Shown here in pieces: positions 24,518-33,500 of a stretch of 36,094 bases of DNA. The number at the start of each line of letters is the position of its first letter. Positions within the stretch are counted from its first letter, which is position 1. A program made the translations under genes and the position numbers. The DNA comes from an uncultured Prevotellaceae bacterium (GTDB lineage Bacteria; Bacteroidota; Bacteroidia; Bacteroidales; Bacteroidaceae). The DNA lies in contig CAMZAE010000017.1 of the NCBI GenBank assembly GCA_947304115.1, positions 1 to 36,094 of the forward strand, read 5' to 3'. Under the pieces are notes generated by a model. It saw only the letters and a program-made list of their open reading frames with translations, did no database searches and had not been told where the DNA came from.

Positions 24518-25336
24518 ATGAAAAGGAAAAGATTATTTGTCATTCTAACGCTCTGCTCCGCAACTTTGTTCACCCTTGCTCAGGAAGGGAAGACAGATTC
24601 CAGCAATTCTGCCGACGCCCTCATATATTCTATTGATGAGGAGAAGGCACAATTCCCTGGCGGTGAAGCTGCGTGTTTTAAGTTCATTAAGGAGAACCTC
24701 AAATACCCTGCGATTTGCATAGAGCAAGGCATACAGGCCAGAGTCCTTGTTTCGTTTACAGTTGAAAAAGACGGTTCCCTCAGCGATATCAAGACACTCC
24801 GTTCACCAGACCCCAATCTCACAAAAGAGGCGGAACGCATTGTAGGCTTGATGCCAAAGTGGAAGCCTGCACGTCAGGGGAACAAAACAGTACGCTCCAA
24901 ATACATTCTACCTGTCATATTCAGGCTAAACGCCGATGAACCCCAAAAGACAGACACCGTAAAGACTGACATTGCTATGAATAACGGCACGCCGGATGCC
25001 CCAGAGAATGACAACGATGACCGCATCTTCGACGTAGTAGAGACCGAAGCGCAATTCCCTGGCGGCGACGCAGAGTGTATGAAATGGCTGAACTCGCATG
25101 TCAAATATCCCCAAACATGTATTGAACAGGGCATAGAAGGCCGCGTTTCCGTCTCATTTATTGTAGATAAAGATGGCTCTATCACAGACGTGAAAGTTGT
25201 CAGGTCGCCCAATCCGGCCTTAGCCAATGAAATGGTTCGCCTTGTCACCTCTATGCCCAAATGGATACCGGCGAAGCAGGGGAACAAGATTGTCCGTTCA
25301 CGGTTCATACAAAGCATGATGTTTAGCCTTCACTAA
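24518..25336 (+). CDS. Exported protein with two TonB C-terminal domains
   Basis: 272 residues: signal peptide or N-terminal anchor (about 1-21, KRLFVILTLCSATLFTLAQ), then two homologous units at about 40-145 and 168-272. Each unit begins with AQFPGG(E/D)A, continues with (L/V)KYP..CIEQGI and a strand (V)SFxVxKDGS(L/I)(S/T)D(I/V)K, and ends with MPKWxPAxQGNK. This is the TonB_C fold. The units are joined by a short polar linker (TDTVKTDIAMNNGTP). No Pro-rich periplasm-spanning region is present, so it may not act as a full energy transducer. It is likely cotranscribed with the receptor gene and is followed by a terminator. Confidence 0.85.
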   Translation: MKRKRLFVILTLCSATLFTLAQEGKTDSSNSADALIYSIDEEKAQFPGGEAACFKFIKENLKYPAICIEQGIQARVLVSFTVEKDGSLSDIKTLRSPDPNLTKEAERIVGLMPKWKPARQGNKTVRSKYILPVIFRLNADEPQKTDTVKTDIAMNNGTPDAPENDNDDRIFDVVETEAQFPGGDAECMKWLNSHVKYPQTCIEQGIEGRVSVSFIVDKDGSITDVKVVRSPNPALANEMVRLVTSMPKWIPAKQGNKIVRSRFIQSMMFSLH

Positions 25337-25341
25337 AACAC

Positions 25342-25379
25342 AACTCCCCGAAAAGCCTGCCTTGACTTTTCGGGGAGTT
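25342..25379 (+). terminator. Terminator between convergent genes
   Basis: AACTCCCCGAAAAG (25342-25355) pairs with CTTTTCGGGGAGTT (25366-25379). It can serve both the TonB_C gene and the convergent thyA. Confidence 0.65.
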
Positions 25380-25386
25380 ATCGTAT

Positions 25387-26184
25387 TCAGACACTAACCG
25401 CGCCCTTTATGGCCGGCCAGGGGTCGTAGCCTTCGAGGGTGAAGTCTTCGTACTGGAACTGGAAGATGTCCTTCACGTCGGGATTGATACGCATTCTCGG
25501 CAAGGGACGCGGCTCGCGGGAAAGCTGCAAGTGTATTTGGTCGAGGTGGTTGAGGTAGATGTGTGTGTCGCCCGTTGTGTGGATGAAGTCACCTGGCTCA
25601 AGACCGCAGACCTGCGCCATCATCATGCAAAGCAGGGCGTAGGAAGCGATATTGAAAGGCACGCCAAGGAAGGTGTCGGCACTCCTTTGGTAGAGTTGCA
25701 GGGAGAGTTTCCCGTTAGCCACATAGAACTGGAAGAAGGCGTGGCAGGGAGGCAGGTTCATGTTCTTGAGGTCTGCCACGTTCCAAGCAGAGACGATGAT
25801 GCGGCGGCAGTCGGGATCGCGCTTGATGGTATCAACGGCTTGCTGTATCTGGTCGATGAAGCCGCCATTGTAGTCAGGCCAAGAGCGCCACTGGTAGCCG
25901 TAGATATGTCCGAGGTCGCCTGTCTCGGGGTCTGCCCATTCGTTCCAGATGCGCACGCCCCGCTCTTGCAGCCACTTGGCATTTGTGTTGCCCTGCAGGA
26001 ACCAAAGCAGTTCGTAGATGATGCTCTTCAGGTGTACCTTTTTGGTGGTGAGCAAGGGGAAGCCTTCGCTCAGGTTGAAGCGCATCTGATGACCAAAGAT
26101 GCTGATGGTGCCGGTGCCGGTGCGGTCTTCCTTGCGGACACCTTCGTCAAGGATGCGTTGTAGCAGGTCTATGTATTGTTTCAT
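25387..26184 (-). CDS. thyA: Thymidylate synthase
   Basis: 265 residues, the E. coli ThyA length. It methylates dUMP to dTMP with methylenetetrahydrofolate, producing dihydrofolate. Visible: [16 protein letters not shown], the Arg pair in [13 protein letters not shown], the catalytic Cys147 in [31 protein letters not shown] and [12 protein letters not shown]. It overlaps folA by 4 bp, so the enzyme that recycles its dihydrofolate product is coupled to it. Confidence 0.97.
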   Translation of the reverse strand: MKQYIDLLQRILDEGVRKEDRTGTGTISIFGHQMRFNLSEGFPLLTTKKVHLKSIIYELLWFLQGNTNAKWLQERGVRIWNEWADPETGDLGHIYGYQWRSWPDYNGGFIDQIQQAVDTIKRDPDCRRIIVSAWNVADLKNMNLPPCHAFFQFYVANGKLSLQLYQRSADTFLGVPFNIASYALLCMMMAQVCGLEPGDFIHTTGDTHIYLNHLDQIHLQLSREPRPLPRMRINPDVKDIFQFQYEDFTLEGYDPWPAIKGAVSV

Positions 26185-26672
26185 TTCCTTATATAATCTA
26201 TAAATGTGAATGGGTACTGGTGCCTTTCGTCGGGTTCATGTTCCTCCTTGAAGGCAATTTGCCACTCCTCTTTGTTAAAGTCGGGGAAGAAAGCATCGGC
26301 TTCCTTTGGCATGTCGTGTACCTCCGTCAAGCAGAGGCGGTCGGCAAGGGGCAAAGCCTCAGCATAGACGCTTGCGCCGCCGATGATATAGACATCTTCT
26401 TCCGCAGAGCAACTGGCTAAGGCTTCTTCAAGGGAAGCAAAAGTTTCTGCCCCTGGGAAGTCTTGCTTGCTGCGAGAGAGAACAACATTCCTGCGGTTGG
26501 GCAACGCTCCCTTCGGCAGGCTCTCGAAGGTCTTGCGCCCCATGATGATGGTGTGGTCAGTGGTCAGTGCCTTGAAGCGCTTCAGGTCGGCAGGCAGCCA
26601 ATAGAGGAGCTTGCCGTTAAGCCCAATGGCATTGTTCTCGGCCACCGCCGCGATGATACTAATGCTTGCCAT
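26181..26672 (-). CDS. folA: Dihydrofolate reductase
   Basis: 163 residues from the ATG at 26672 ([20 protein letters not shown]); the open frame further upstream is a shadow of the esterase gene. DHFR features: [52 protein letters not shown] and the C-terminal TFIDYIRK. It reduces dihydrofolate to tetrahydrofolate with NADPH. Its ATG shares one base with the stop of the esterase gene (TAATG), and it overlaps thyA downstream. Confidence 0.96.
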   Translation of the reverse strand: MASISIIAAVAENNAIGLNGKLLYWLPADLKRFKALTTDHTIIMGRKTFESLPKGALPNRRNVVLSRSKQDFPGAETFASLEEALASCSAEEDVYIIGGASVYAEALPLADRLCLTEVHDMPKEADAFFPDFNKEEWQIAFKEEHEPDERHQYPFTFIDYIRK

Positions 26673-28435
26673 TATAACTTCTTCATCTGTTTTAAGAACT
26701 CGCTTATCCTTTCCAGATAGGTATAGCTTCCTGTGCCTGGGGAAGCGTTCCTTTGGAAGCAATGATTGCGCTTTGCCAAAATATGCAGTTCGCTCTGGAT
26801 GCCCATCGCACGCATCTTTTCCCATGTCTTCACAGAGTTCATTGCTGCCCATACATCCTCATCGCCGTGAACGAAGAGCATCGGCACTGTCTTGAGGTCG
26901 AAGTTCAATTCCGGAACAAGCACTGCGCTGTCATCTGTTCCGCTCGATGTGTTGTACTCCTCGTCGCCATCGGTCAGGGCGTAGGCAGGATAGATGCCGA
27001 TGCCCCACTGCACATTGCAAGGCTGCTTGTCGAGGTTATCGATGGGAAGATAGGCTTGCTGCACGGAAGAAGTCACGCCCATCAAGGTAAGATGCCCACC
27101 GGCACTGCTGCCCATGATGCCGACATTATTGCCGTCGAGACCATAATCTGCAGCTTTGCTCTTCACGACACGAATAGCGCGTTGCAGGTCTTGCCAAGCA
27201 GAGATGTGCTTCTTCAAGCCCGTCTCTGCTGCAGGACGCGGCGTGCGGTAGCGCATCGTCACCACCGCCATACCAAGGCTGTTGAGGTAGCGTCGGGCAG
27301 GAACCACCTCAAAGCTACCAGGACCGTTGCCGTTATAGCTGCCCCCAGAATATATAATCTGTATGGCCTTCGTCTTGAGGTTGGCGGGGATGTGCCATTC
27401 GATGTACGGCGTGCCTTGGTTCTCCTGCACGTATGGCATCTTGCCTTCTGGCCAAATGTTCTCTTTGACGTACTTGTCGCGGTCGTTGTCATCGGGGAAG
27501 CGCTTCATAATGTCCTCTTCAGGAGCAAGCGGGCCAAGCAAACCCATCTGCTGCAGGAACTCTATGCCACGCTCCAAACCGAATGCCCCATGTCCTTTGT
27601 CAGGATAGAGGTGCAGTTCGGCTGGTATCTTCCGCTTGCGAAGCTGACGATACACCATGGTTGAAGCATTGGGGCTGTATATGTCTGCGCCGCCATGATG
27701 CAAGCTCATCGGGCAAGTCTTCTCGTCGAAGTGGAAGATGGTGTCGAGCTTGACGTCAGGCCCATAGCCAAGACGCACGTTGGGCGTGCCGCCTTCGCTG
27801 TCGCTGAGCGCATAGGCAGGAGCATTGACAATGGCAAAGTTCACATGGCAAGGCACATCGTCGAGAGCATCGACACGGGCGTATGCTGGTGTCTGAGAAC
27901 TTGTTGCCAACAACAGAGCCAAGTGAGAACCTGCCGACATGCTAATGGTTCCTATCTTTTCCGCATCGAAGCCGCGCTTCTTTGCCTCGCTGCGCACCAT
28001 ACGGACGGCTCTTTGACCGTCCTCCCAAGCCGTCTTGTAGATGGGCAGACCTTCTGGCCGTGGCGTGCGATAGACAAAGTTGACGCATTGGAAGCCAAGC
28101 TCTGTGAAGCATTGCGTCCATTGCTTGATGAGGTTATTGTCACAAGTGCTATTGTATCCCCCTCCGGAGATGAGTATCATACAGCCGCCATTGGAAGTGG
28201 CAGGCTTCTCCATCCATTCCAAGTAAGGCACACGGAACTTGTCGGGATTGAAGCCCTCGGCATTCGACTCTGCAGTCATTGCCGCTATCTGCTGCGGCTG
28301 TGTGTCGGGCATTTTGCCTTTCGGCCAAAGGGCTATGTGCTTGCCTGCCTGCACATAAAGACATGCAGAGAACAAAAGAAGCAGCAGCCCCCCTCTGGCT
28401 CCCCCGAGGGGGGGAAAATGATGGTGAGTATTCAT
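26672..28435 (-). CDS. Secreted protein with two alpha/beta-hydrolase (esterase) domains
   Basis: 587 residues: signal peptide, then two esterase domains of the BD-FAE/acetyl-xylan esterase-like type at about 35-295 and 310-587, each preceded by a related WP(K/E)GKMP segment. Domain 1 has ILISGGGYNS (oxyanion), nucleophile region ISMSAGSH (Ser in place of the usual first Gly of GxSxG), HHGGADIYSP and YPDKGHGAFG. Domain 2 has YSGGSYNGN, GSSAGGHL, VHGDEDVWAA and KRNHCFQ. Ser, Asp and His candidates are present in both, so both may be active; deacetylation of plant polysaccharide is the likely role. The signal peptide start (HHFPPLGGARGGLL) is encoded by a GC-rich palindrome. It is an odd partner for folA-thyA downstream. 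Confidence 0.8.
   Translation of the reverse strand: MNTHHHFPPLGGARGGLLLLLFSACLYVQAGKHIALWPKGKMPDTQPQQIAAMTAESNAEGFNPDKFRVPYLEWMEKPATSNGGCMILISGGGYNSTCDNNLIKQWTQCFTELGFQCVNFVYRTPRPEGLPIYKTAWEDGQRAVRMVRSEAKKRGFDAEKIGTISMSAGSHLALLLATSSQTPAYARVDALDDVPCHVNFAIVNAPAYALSDSEGGTPNVRLGYGPDVKLDTIFHFDEKTCPMSLHHGGADIYSPNASTMVYRQLRKRKIPAELHLYPDKGHGAFGLERGIEFLQQMGLLGPLAPEEDIMKRFPDDNDRDKYVKENIWPEGKMPYVQENQGTPYIEWHIPANLKTKAIQIIYSGGSYNGNGPGSFEVVPARRYLNSLGMAVVTMRYRTPRPAAETGLKKHISAWQDLQRAIRVVKSKAADYGLDGNNVGIMGSSAGGHLTLMGVTSSVQQAYLPIDNLDKQPCNVQWGIGIYPAYALTDGDEEYNTSSGTDDSAVLVPELNFDLKTVPMLFVHGDEDVWAAMNSVKTWEKMRAMGIQSELHILAKRNHCFQRNASPGTGSYTYLERISEFLKQMKKL
28388..28413 (-). repeat. GC-rich palindrome in the esterase signal peptide
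   Basis: CCCCCCTC (28388-28395) and GAGGGGGG (28406-28413) form a perfect 8-bp stem with a 10-nt loop TGGCTCCCCC. On the coding strand it reads PPLGGARGG, placed between the Met-His start and the Leu-rich core. Confidence 0.55.
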
Positions 28436-28486
28436 AATTATAATATATCTTTTTGGCTACTTTAATTTGGCTTGGTGCTTCATTAA

Positions 28487-28516
28487 GCCTCCCCTCTGGG
28501 AGGTTAGGAGGGAGCC
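28487..28516 (-). repeat. GC-rich palindrome spanning the ribE stop codon
   Basis: CCTCCC/GGGAGG (28488-28493 and 28498-28503, loop CTCT) is followed by TTAGGAGGGAGCC. This is the same plan as 6269-6302 (stem, then TAAGGGGGAGGC). The element supplies the TAA stop (28504-28506) and the last residues (APS) of riboflavin synthase. No clear promoter for the esterase gene lies in this gap, so read-through from ribE is likely. Confidence 0.55.
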
Positions 28517-29115
28517 ATCAAATCATGCATTCGTGCAATGTACTTCCCTATGATGTCGAACTCTATGTTGACCACTGTGCCTGGCTTTATGGCATGGAAG
28601 TTTGTATTGTCGAAGGTGTAGGGAATGATGCAGACCTGAAACGTGTCTGCAGTGGGACGGCAGACGGTGAGACTCACGCCGTTGACCGTCACGCTGCCCT
28701 TATCAACGGTAAAGTAGCCATGCTTGACCATCTCCTTCGTGCTCACGTACTTGAAGGTATATTGATGGCTGCCTTGCTGGTCCTCCACGGCGATACAGGT
28801 TGCTGTCTGGTCAACATGCCCCTGCACGATGTGTCCGTCCAGACGCCCGTTCATCAGCATCGAGCGCTCCACGTTCACCTCGTCGCCCACCTTCAGAAGC
28901 CCGAGATTGCTGCGCTCCAATGTCTCTCGCATAGCGGTAACGGTATAGGTGTCACCTTCGAGGCGTACGACAGTCAGGCAAACGCCATTATGAGCGATGC
29001 TTTGGTCTATGCTCAGTTCCTCAACGAAAGGGCAAGTCAGCGTCAGATGCACATTGTCTTGCTCGTGCTCTATGGCTACAACACGAGCCGTACTTTCAAT
29101 AATACCGGAAAACAT
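28504..29115 (-). CDS. ribE: Riboflavin synthase (alpha subunit)
   Basis: 203 residues. It makes riboflavin from two lumazine molecules. Two lumazine-binding halves are visible: one from MFSGIIESTARVV with NGVCLTVV...MRETLERSNLG, the second from VQGHVDQTATC with GSVTVNGVSLTV and IPYTFDNTNFHAIKPGTVVN. The N-terminal MFSGIIE is diagnostic of the family. The last three residues and stop come from a repeat element. Other rib genes are not in the window. Confidence 0.95.
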   Translation of the reverse strand: MFSGIIESTARVVAIEHEQDNVHLTLTCPFVEELSIDQSIAHNGVCLTVVRLEGDTYTVTAMRETLERSNLGLLKVGDEVNVERSMLMNGRLDGHIVQGHVDQTATCIAVEDQQGSHQYTFKYVSTKEMVKHGYFTVDKGSVTVNGVSLTVCRPTADTFQVCIIPYTFDNTNFHAIKPGTVVNIEFDIIGKYIARMHDLMAPS

Positions 29116-29141
29116 AACTATTGCTAATATCTTTTACGCTG

Positions 29142-29149
29142 CAAAGATA
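29142..29149 (-). promoter_or_regulatory. -7 box of ribE
   Basis: TATCTTTG on the minus strand, 26 bp before the ribE ATG. The leader is too short for an FMN riboswitch, and I see none. Confidence 0.5.
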
Positions 29150-29182
29150 TATAAAAAAAACGAATTATAAGCTTGTCGGGCA

Positions 29183-29230
29183 AAAAAGGTGGAGAGGATG
29201 TGCTTTTTATCACATCCTCTCCACCTTTTT
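29183..29230 (-). terminator. Strong terminator after tRNA-Met
   Basis: A 20-bp perfect stem (29183-29202 with 29211-29230), flanked by A and T runs, begins one base after the tRNA 3' end. It is symmetric and could stop transcription from either side. Confidence 0.8.
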
Positions 29231-29231
29231 G

Positions 29232-29305
29232 TAGCGGGAGTGGGTCACGATCCCACGACCTCCGGATTATGAATCCGACGCTCTAACCAGCTGAGCTATC
29301 CCGCC
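29232..29305 (-). tRNA. tRNA-Met (anticodon CAT)
   Basis: 74 nt. The cloverleaf folds with acceptor GGCGGGA/TCCCGCT (first pair G-U), D-arm GCTCAGCTGGTTAGAGC, anticodon loop TTCATAA and T-arm GTGGGATCGTGACCCAC. CCA is not encoded. It lacks the three G-C pairs of an initiator anticodon stem, so it is elongator Met, or less likely the lysidine-modified Ile (CAT) tRNA. The T-loop start ATC is unusual (normally TTC). Confidence 0.85.
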
Positions 29306-29336
29306 ATCCGCGATTCCTTTTCCCGAATTGCGAGCG

Positions 29337-29368
29337 CAAAGGTACAGCTTTTTCACCGAACAGCCAAA
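29337..29368 (-). promoter_or_regulatory. Promoter of tRNA-Met
   Basis: On the minus strand TTTG (29365-29368) and TACCTTTG (29337-29344) are 20 bp apart, the consensus form. Confidence 0.65.
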
Positions 29369-29449
29369 CATTTGCATTACTTTTTTCTATTTTTATATCT
29401 TTTAATGTTTCTTCTCTCCTTTTCTTCTTTATATATAACATATAATGTG

Positions 29450-29457
29450 TATCTTTG
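29450..29457 (+). promoter_or_regulatory. -7 box of aroB
   Basis: TATCTTTG. It overlaps the TTG at 29455 that would otherwise be a possible start, and so supports the ATG at 29485. The 29306-29449 stretch otherwise holds only the tRNA promoter. Confidence 0.55.
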
Positions 29458-29484
29458 TCAAAAGTTGAGTTTCTTGTATCACGC

Positions 29485-30537
29485 ATGGACAAGCAGGAAC
29501 TAATCATAAGTCAGGACTTGAAGCAGGACATCGCAGATGCCATTGCGCGGTGCCCGCATGACCGGCTCTTCGTGCTCACCGACACGACGACGCTCCGCCT
29601 TTGCTGGCCTATTGTCAGTGCTCTGCCATGCTTTGAAACAGCACAGATGATAACAATTGGCGAGAGCGACGAGAACAAGACGCTCGACTCGCTTTCCCAT
29701 GTATGGAAGGCTCTACAGACAGGCGGCGCCACACGCCACTCACTCCTTGTAAACCTGGGAGGCGGCATGGTGACGGACTTAGGAGGCTTCGCCGCAAGCA
29801 CCTTCAAGCGCGGCATCGCTTTCATCAACATACCCACGACATTGCTCAGCCAAGTTGACGCAAGCGTCGGAGGCAAGACAGGCATCAACTTCGGAGGATT
29901 GAAGAATGAGATTGGTGTCTTCAACTGTGCCGCCATAGTCATCCTTTCCAGTGAGTTCCTGCGCTCGCTCGACCACAAGAACCTGCTCTCAGGCTATGCA
30001 GAAATGCTCAAGCATGGCCTCCTCTACAACGAAGAGAACTGGACAGAATTGCTCTGCTTCAATCTTGAGGACCTTAACTACGACCAACTCGGGGCATTGG
30101 TGGCAAAGAGCGTTGCTATCAAAGAACGCATTGTCGAAGCGGACCCCACGGAGAAAGGCCTGCGCAAAGCCCTCAATCTGGGGCACACCGTCGGTCATGC
30201 CATCGAAAGCCTCGCATTGGAGCAAGGACGCACCATCCTACACGGCTACGCTGTGGCTTGGGGCCTCGTCTGCGAACTCTATCTGAGCGTCGTGAAATGC
30301 GGTTTCCCGAAGGACAAGCTTAGACAGACTGTGCAATTCATCAGGCAGAACTACGGCGACTTTGCCATTGACTGCAAGCAGTATGGACGCCTCTACGAGT
30401 TTATGACACACGACAAGAAGAACGAGGCAGACGTCATTAACTTCACCTTACTGGCAGGCATTGGCGACATCCGCATCAACCAGCAGGCGACAAAAGAAGA
30501 AATCTTCGAGATGCTCGACTTCCTTAGAGAAGGTTAA
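29485..30537 (+). CDS. aroB: 3-dehydroquinate synthase
   Basis: 350 residues from the ATG at 29485. It converts DAHP to 3-dehydroquinate, the second step of the shikimate pathway, using NAD and zinc. Visible: VNLGGGMVTDLGGFAASTF and INIPTTLLSQVDASVGGKTG (NAD and substrate binding), SGYAEMLKHGLLYNE (zinc Glu), and the zinc His residues in LNLGHTVGHAIES and ILHGYAVAWG. Length is usual. The GH95 gene begins 38 bp downstream without an obvious promoter between. Confidence 0.95.
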   Translation: MDKQELIISQDLKQDIADAIARCPHDRLFVLTDTTTLRLCWPIVSALPCFETAQMITIGESDENKTLDSLSHVWKALQTGGATRHSLLVNLGGGMVTDLGGFAASTFKRGIAFINIPTTLLSQVDASVGGKTGINFGGLKNEIGVFNCAAIVILSSEFLRSLDHKNLLSGYAEMLKHGLLYNEENWTELLCFNLEDLNYDQLGALVAKSVAIKERIVEADPTEKGLRKALNLGHTVGHAIESLALEQGRTILHGYAVAWGLVCELYLSVVKCGFPKDKLRQTVQFIRQNYGDFAIDCKQYGRLYEFMTHDKKNEADVINFTLLAGIGDIRINQQATKEEIFEMLDFLREG

Positions 30538-30575
30538 AGGAAAACATTATAACAACATATAACCTAATACTCACC

Positions 30576-33500
30576 ATGAAACGATTCTTTTTATCCTTTT
30601 TTGTTTTTTCGCTCGTCGGGTTGGCCAGTGCTGTGGACTTGACGAATGCCAGGTGGTACACAATTAAGGTTGCCAACGGCGGCTACCTGAGCACTAAGTC
30701 CGGCTATGTGGACGGTATCTACCTGCTGCTGAGCAACACAACCGAAGACACCAGCGACACGGGCCTTTGGACCTTCATAGGCAACGACACCGACGGCTAC
30801 ACCTTCTATAACAAAGCCGAAGGTGGAGACAGAGTGCTTGGACTGTCCGGTTCAGAGGCATCTGCACGCGCCAAGGTGGTTGCATCAACAAGCACCTTGA
30901 GTGTCACAAAGTTCGACATGGGAAAGAATGGCGATGGTTTCTGGATAAAGGACCACGGCTCTGACAACAAGTATTGGAACAAGCGAGGCAATTACCTTGC
31001 CTACTGGAACAATTCATTAGGCAGTACAGACAACGGTTCGCGCTTCATCTTCACCATTCAAGGCATCCCGGACTTCTTCTCCACAGAAGAGCAAGAGGAC
31101 AAATACTACTACATCACCTTTGCAAAATCCAGCCTTGTGCTTCAGGACATGGGAGCCTCCAAAAACTTAACGACACAAAGCCGCAAGTATGGAGAGGGGA
31201 GTCAGTTGTGGAAGCTCGTCGGGAACGAAGGCAACTTCCAGCTCGTCAATAAAGGTTCTGGACGTTATGTCTATTACGACGGCAGCCGCATCAAGACACG
31301 CCAGGCCGCAGACACAAAAGGCTTTACCATCGAAGCGACAACCAACACGACGTACGCAAAGAATTATGAGATTTCCTGGCTTGGCGCTGCTTCGCAGGAC
31401 AACCGCTACTTCAACCAATGGGGCGGTACAGGAGTCGGCAAGGAGATTGGGCTATGGGCGGCTGCAGATGTAAACAACATCCTCTACCTTGTTGCCGAAG
31501 CAGACGTGTTGCCTACTGAGTTCTGTGTCGGGCAGAAAGGCACTCGGCCCACAGACATCCACGACTTCTCCCTATGGTACGATGTGCCTGCCACGGCGAC
31601 AGGTGTCAGCGACACGTGGATGGAATACGCCCTGCCGATGGGCAACGGTCAGCTTGGCGCTACTATTCGCGGTGGTGTGCTTACAGACGAAATACAATTC
31701 AACGAGAAGACGCTTTGGAGCGGCTATGCCACAAACGGCAGTTCCGTTGGGCAAGGCTACTTCCAGAACTTCGGCTCTATTCTTGTCAAGGACAAGAGCA
31801 ACGCCTTCTCTGCCGTCGCTTCCGAAGGCAAGTCCATTGAAGGGTATAACCGCTTCCTCGACATCATCGACGGAGTGGCAGGCGTAAACTTCCAGACGGC
31901 AGACGGACAGACGAACTTCCACCGCCGCTACTTCACCTCTGCCACCGACCGCGTCTTTGTGGCACACTATGAATCGGAAGGTGCAGAACCTTTAGCCCTC
32001 AACATCAGCTATGCCCCAGACGAGCAAATCAGCGCAAGCAGCGTCACCTACACGTCAGAGAATGACGGGACAGCCTCTGCAACCTTCTCCGGCAAACTGC
32101 AGATCGTCAGATACAATACGCGCTTCAAGGTCAAGACAGACGGCACGATGAACGTCACGTCGGAAGGCATCAATGTGACTGGTGCCACCTGGACGGACAT
32201 CGTTATGGCTGCTGCCACCGACTACGATGCAAGCAAGTCTGGCTGCGTAAGCGGAGCTTCTGCCACAGACTTGGCTGCGACCGTTACTTCCCGCATCAAT
32301 GAGGCTCTCGACAAGGGCTACGCAACGCTCCTTTCCGACCACAAGGCTGCGCACAGTGCCCTGATGAACCGCGTCAACCTTCAGCTTGGCGGCTCCTCGA
32401 CAATGCCAACCGAAGACCTCATCAAGTTCTACAACGCTGCCGACCAGAACAAGACGAGCAGCGACGGACTTTTCCTCGAGGCACTCTATTTCCAGTACGG
32501 CCGCTATATGACCATCGGAGCAAACCTCGATACCACCATCCATGCTCCTTCCAACCTCCAAGGCATCTGGAACGACCGCAGCAACACCTCTTTCTGGCAT
32601 TGCGACATTCATGCCGACATCAACGTGCAGATGAACTATTGGCCTGCCGATCCCACAAACCTCTCCGAAATGCACCTGCCCTTCCTGAACTACATTCTGG
32701 ATCTCGGTGCTCCGGACAGCAATTCTCCTTGGTACCAACTGGCAAAGAAAGTCAAGAGTGGGGCAAGCGGCTGGATGGTCGCTGTGGAGAACAACATCTT
32801 CGGCGGCACATCTCAATGGTGCAACAGCACAATCAAGACCTGCGGCTCCTGGTACTGCACACACCTCTGGCGCTACTATAAGTACACGATGGACCGCGAG
32901 TTCCTGAAGAGAGCCTTGCCCGTCATGTACCAATGCGCCCTCTTCACGAAGTCGCTCTCTACAAAGGACAGCAACGGCCTCTACGAAATCACCAACGAAT
33001 GGAGTCCTGAGCACGGACCTAACGATGTCACAGCCTTTGCCCAGCAGACAAGCTACGAGGTGCTGGACGAAGTGATGAAGGGACATGCCGAGCTTGACGA
33101 CGAATCGCCCCTCACCGCTACAGAGATTGCAGCCATCCAAAACCTCTACGACAACTTCGACCGTGGGCTGTGGACAGAGACGTATAACGGCAAACTCTGT
33201 ATCTCGGAGTGGAAGAACAATGCACTCTCTGATCCTGGGCATCGACATCTCTCCCACCTGATGTGCCTCTACCCCTTCTCGCAGGTCAGCGCATTCGACC
33301 AGAGCACTGAAGGCCAGCAATTATTCCAAGCTGCCTATAACGGACAGATTGCCCGCAACGGCGACGTGACAGGCTGGTCAATGGGTTGGCAGACAAACAC
33401 CTACAGCCGCTGTCTCGACGGCGACCGTGCCCGCAAGAACCTCTCGCTGGCTCTGCGACACTCTGGGAGCTATGTCATTGAGATGGGCAACTATGGCGGC

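Noticed and set aside
22104..25336. SusC/SusD polysaccharide utilisation locus
   Set aside because: The receptor is about 800 residues long and no SusD-like gene follows; the downstream gene is a TonB_C protein.
29116..29160. FMN riboswitch before ribE
   Set aside because: The leader between promoter and ATG is only about 20-25 nt, far too short.
29455..29484. TTG start for aroB
   Set aside because: It overlaps the -7 box TATCTTTG; the ATG at 29485 is downstream of the expected transcription start.
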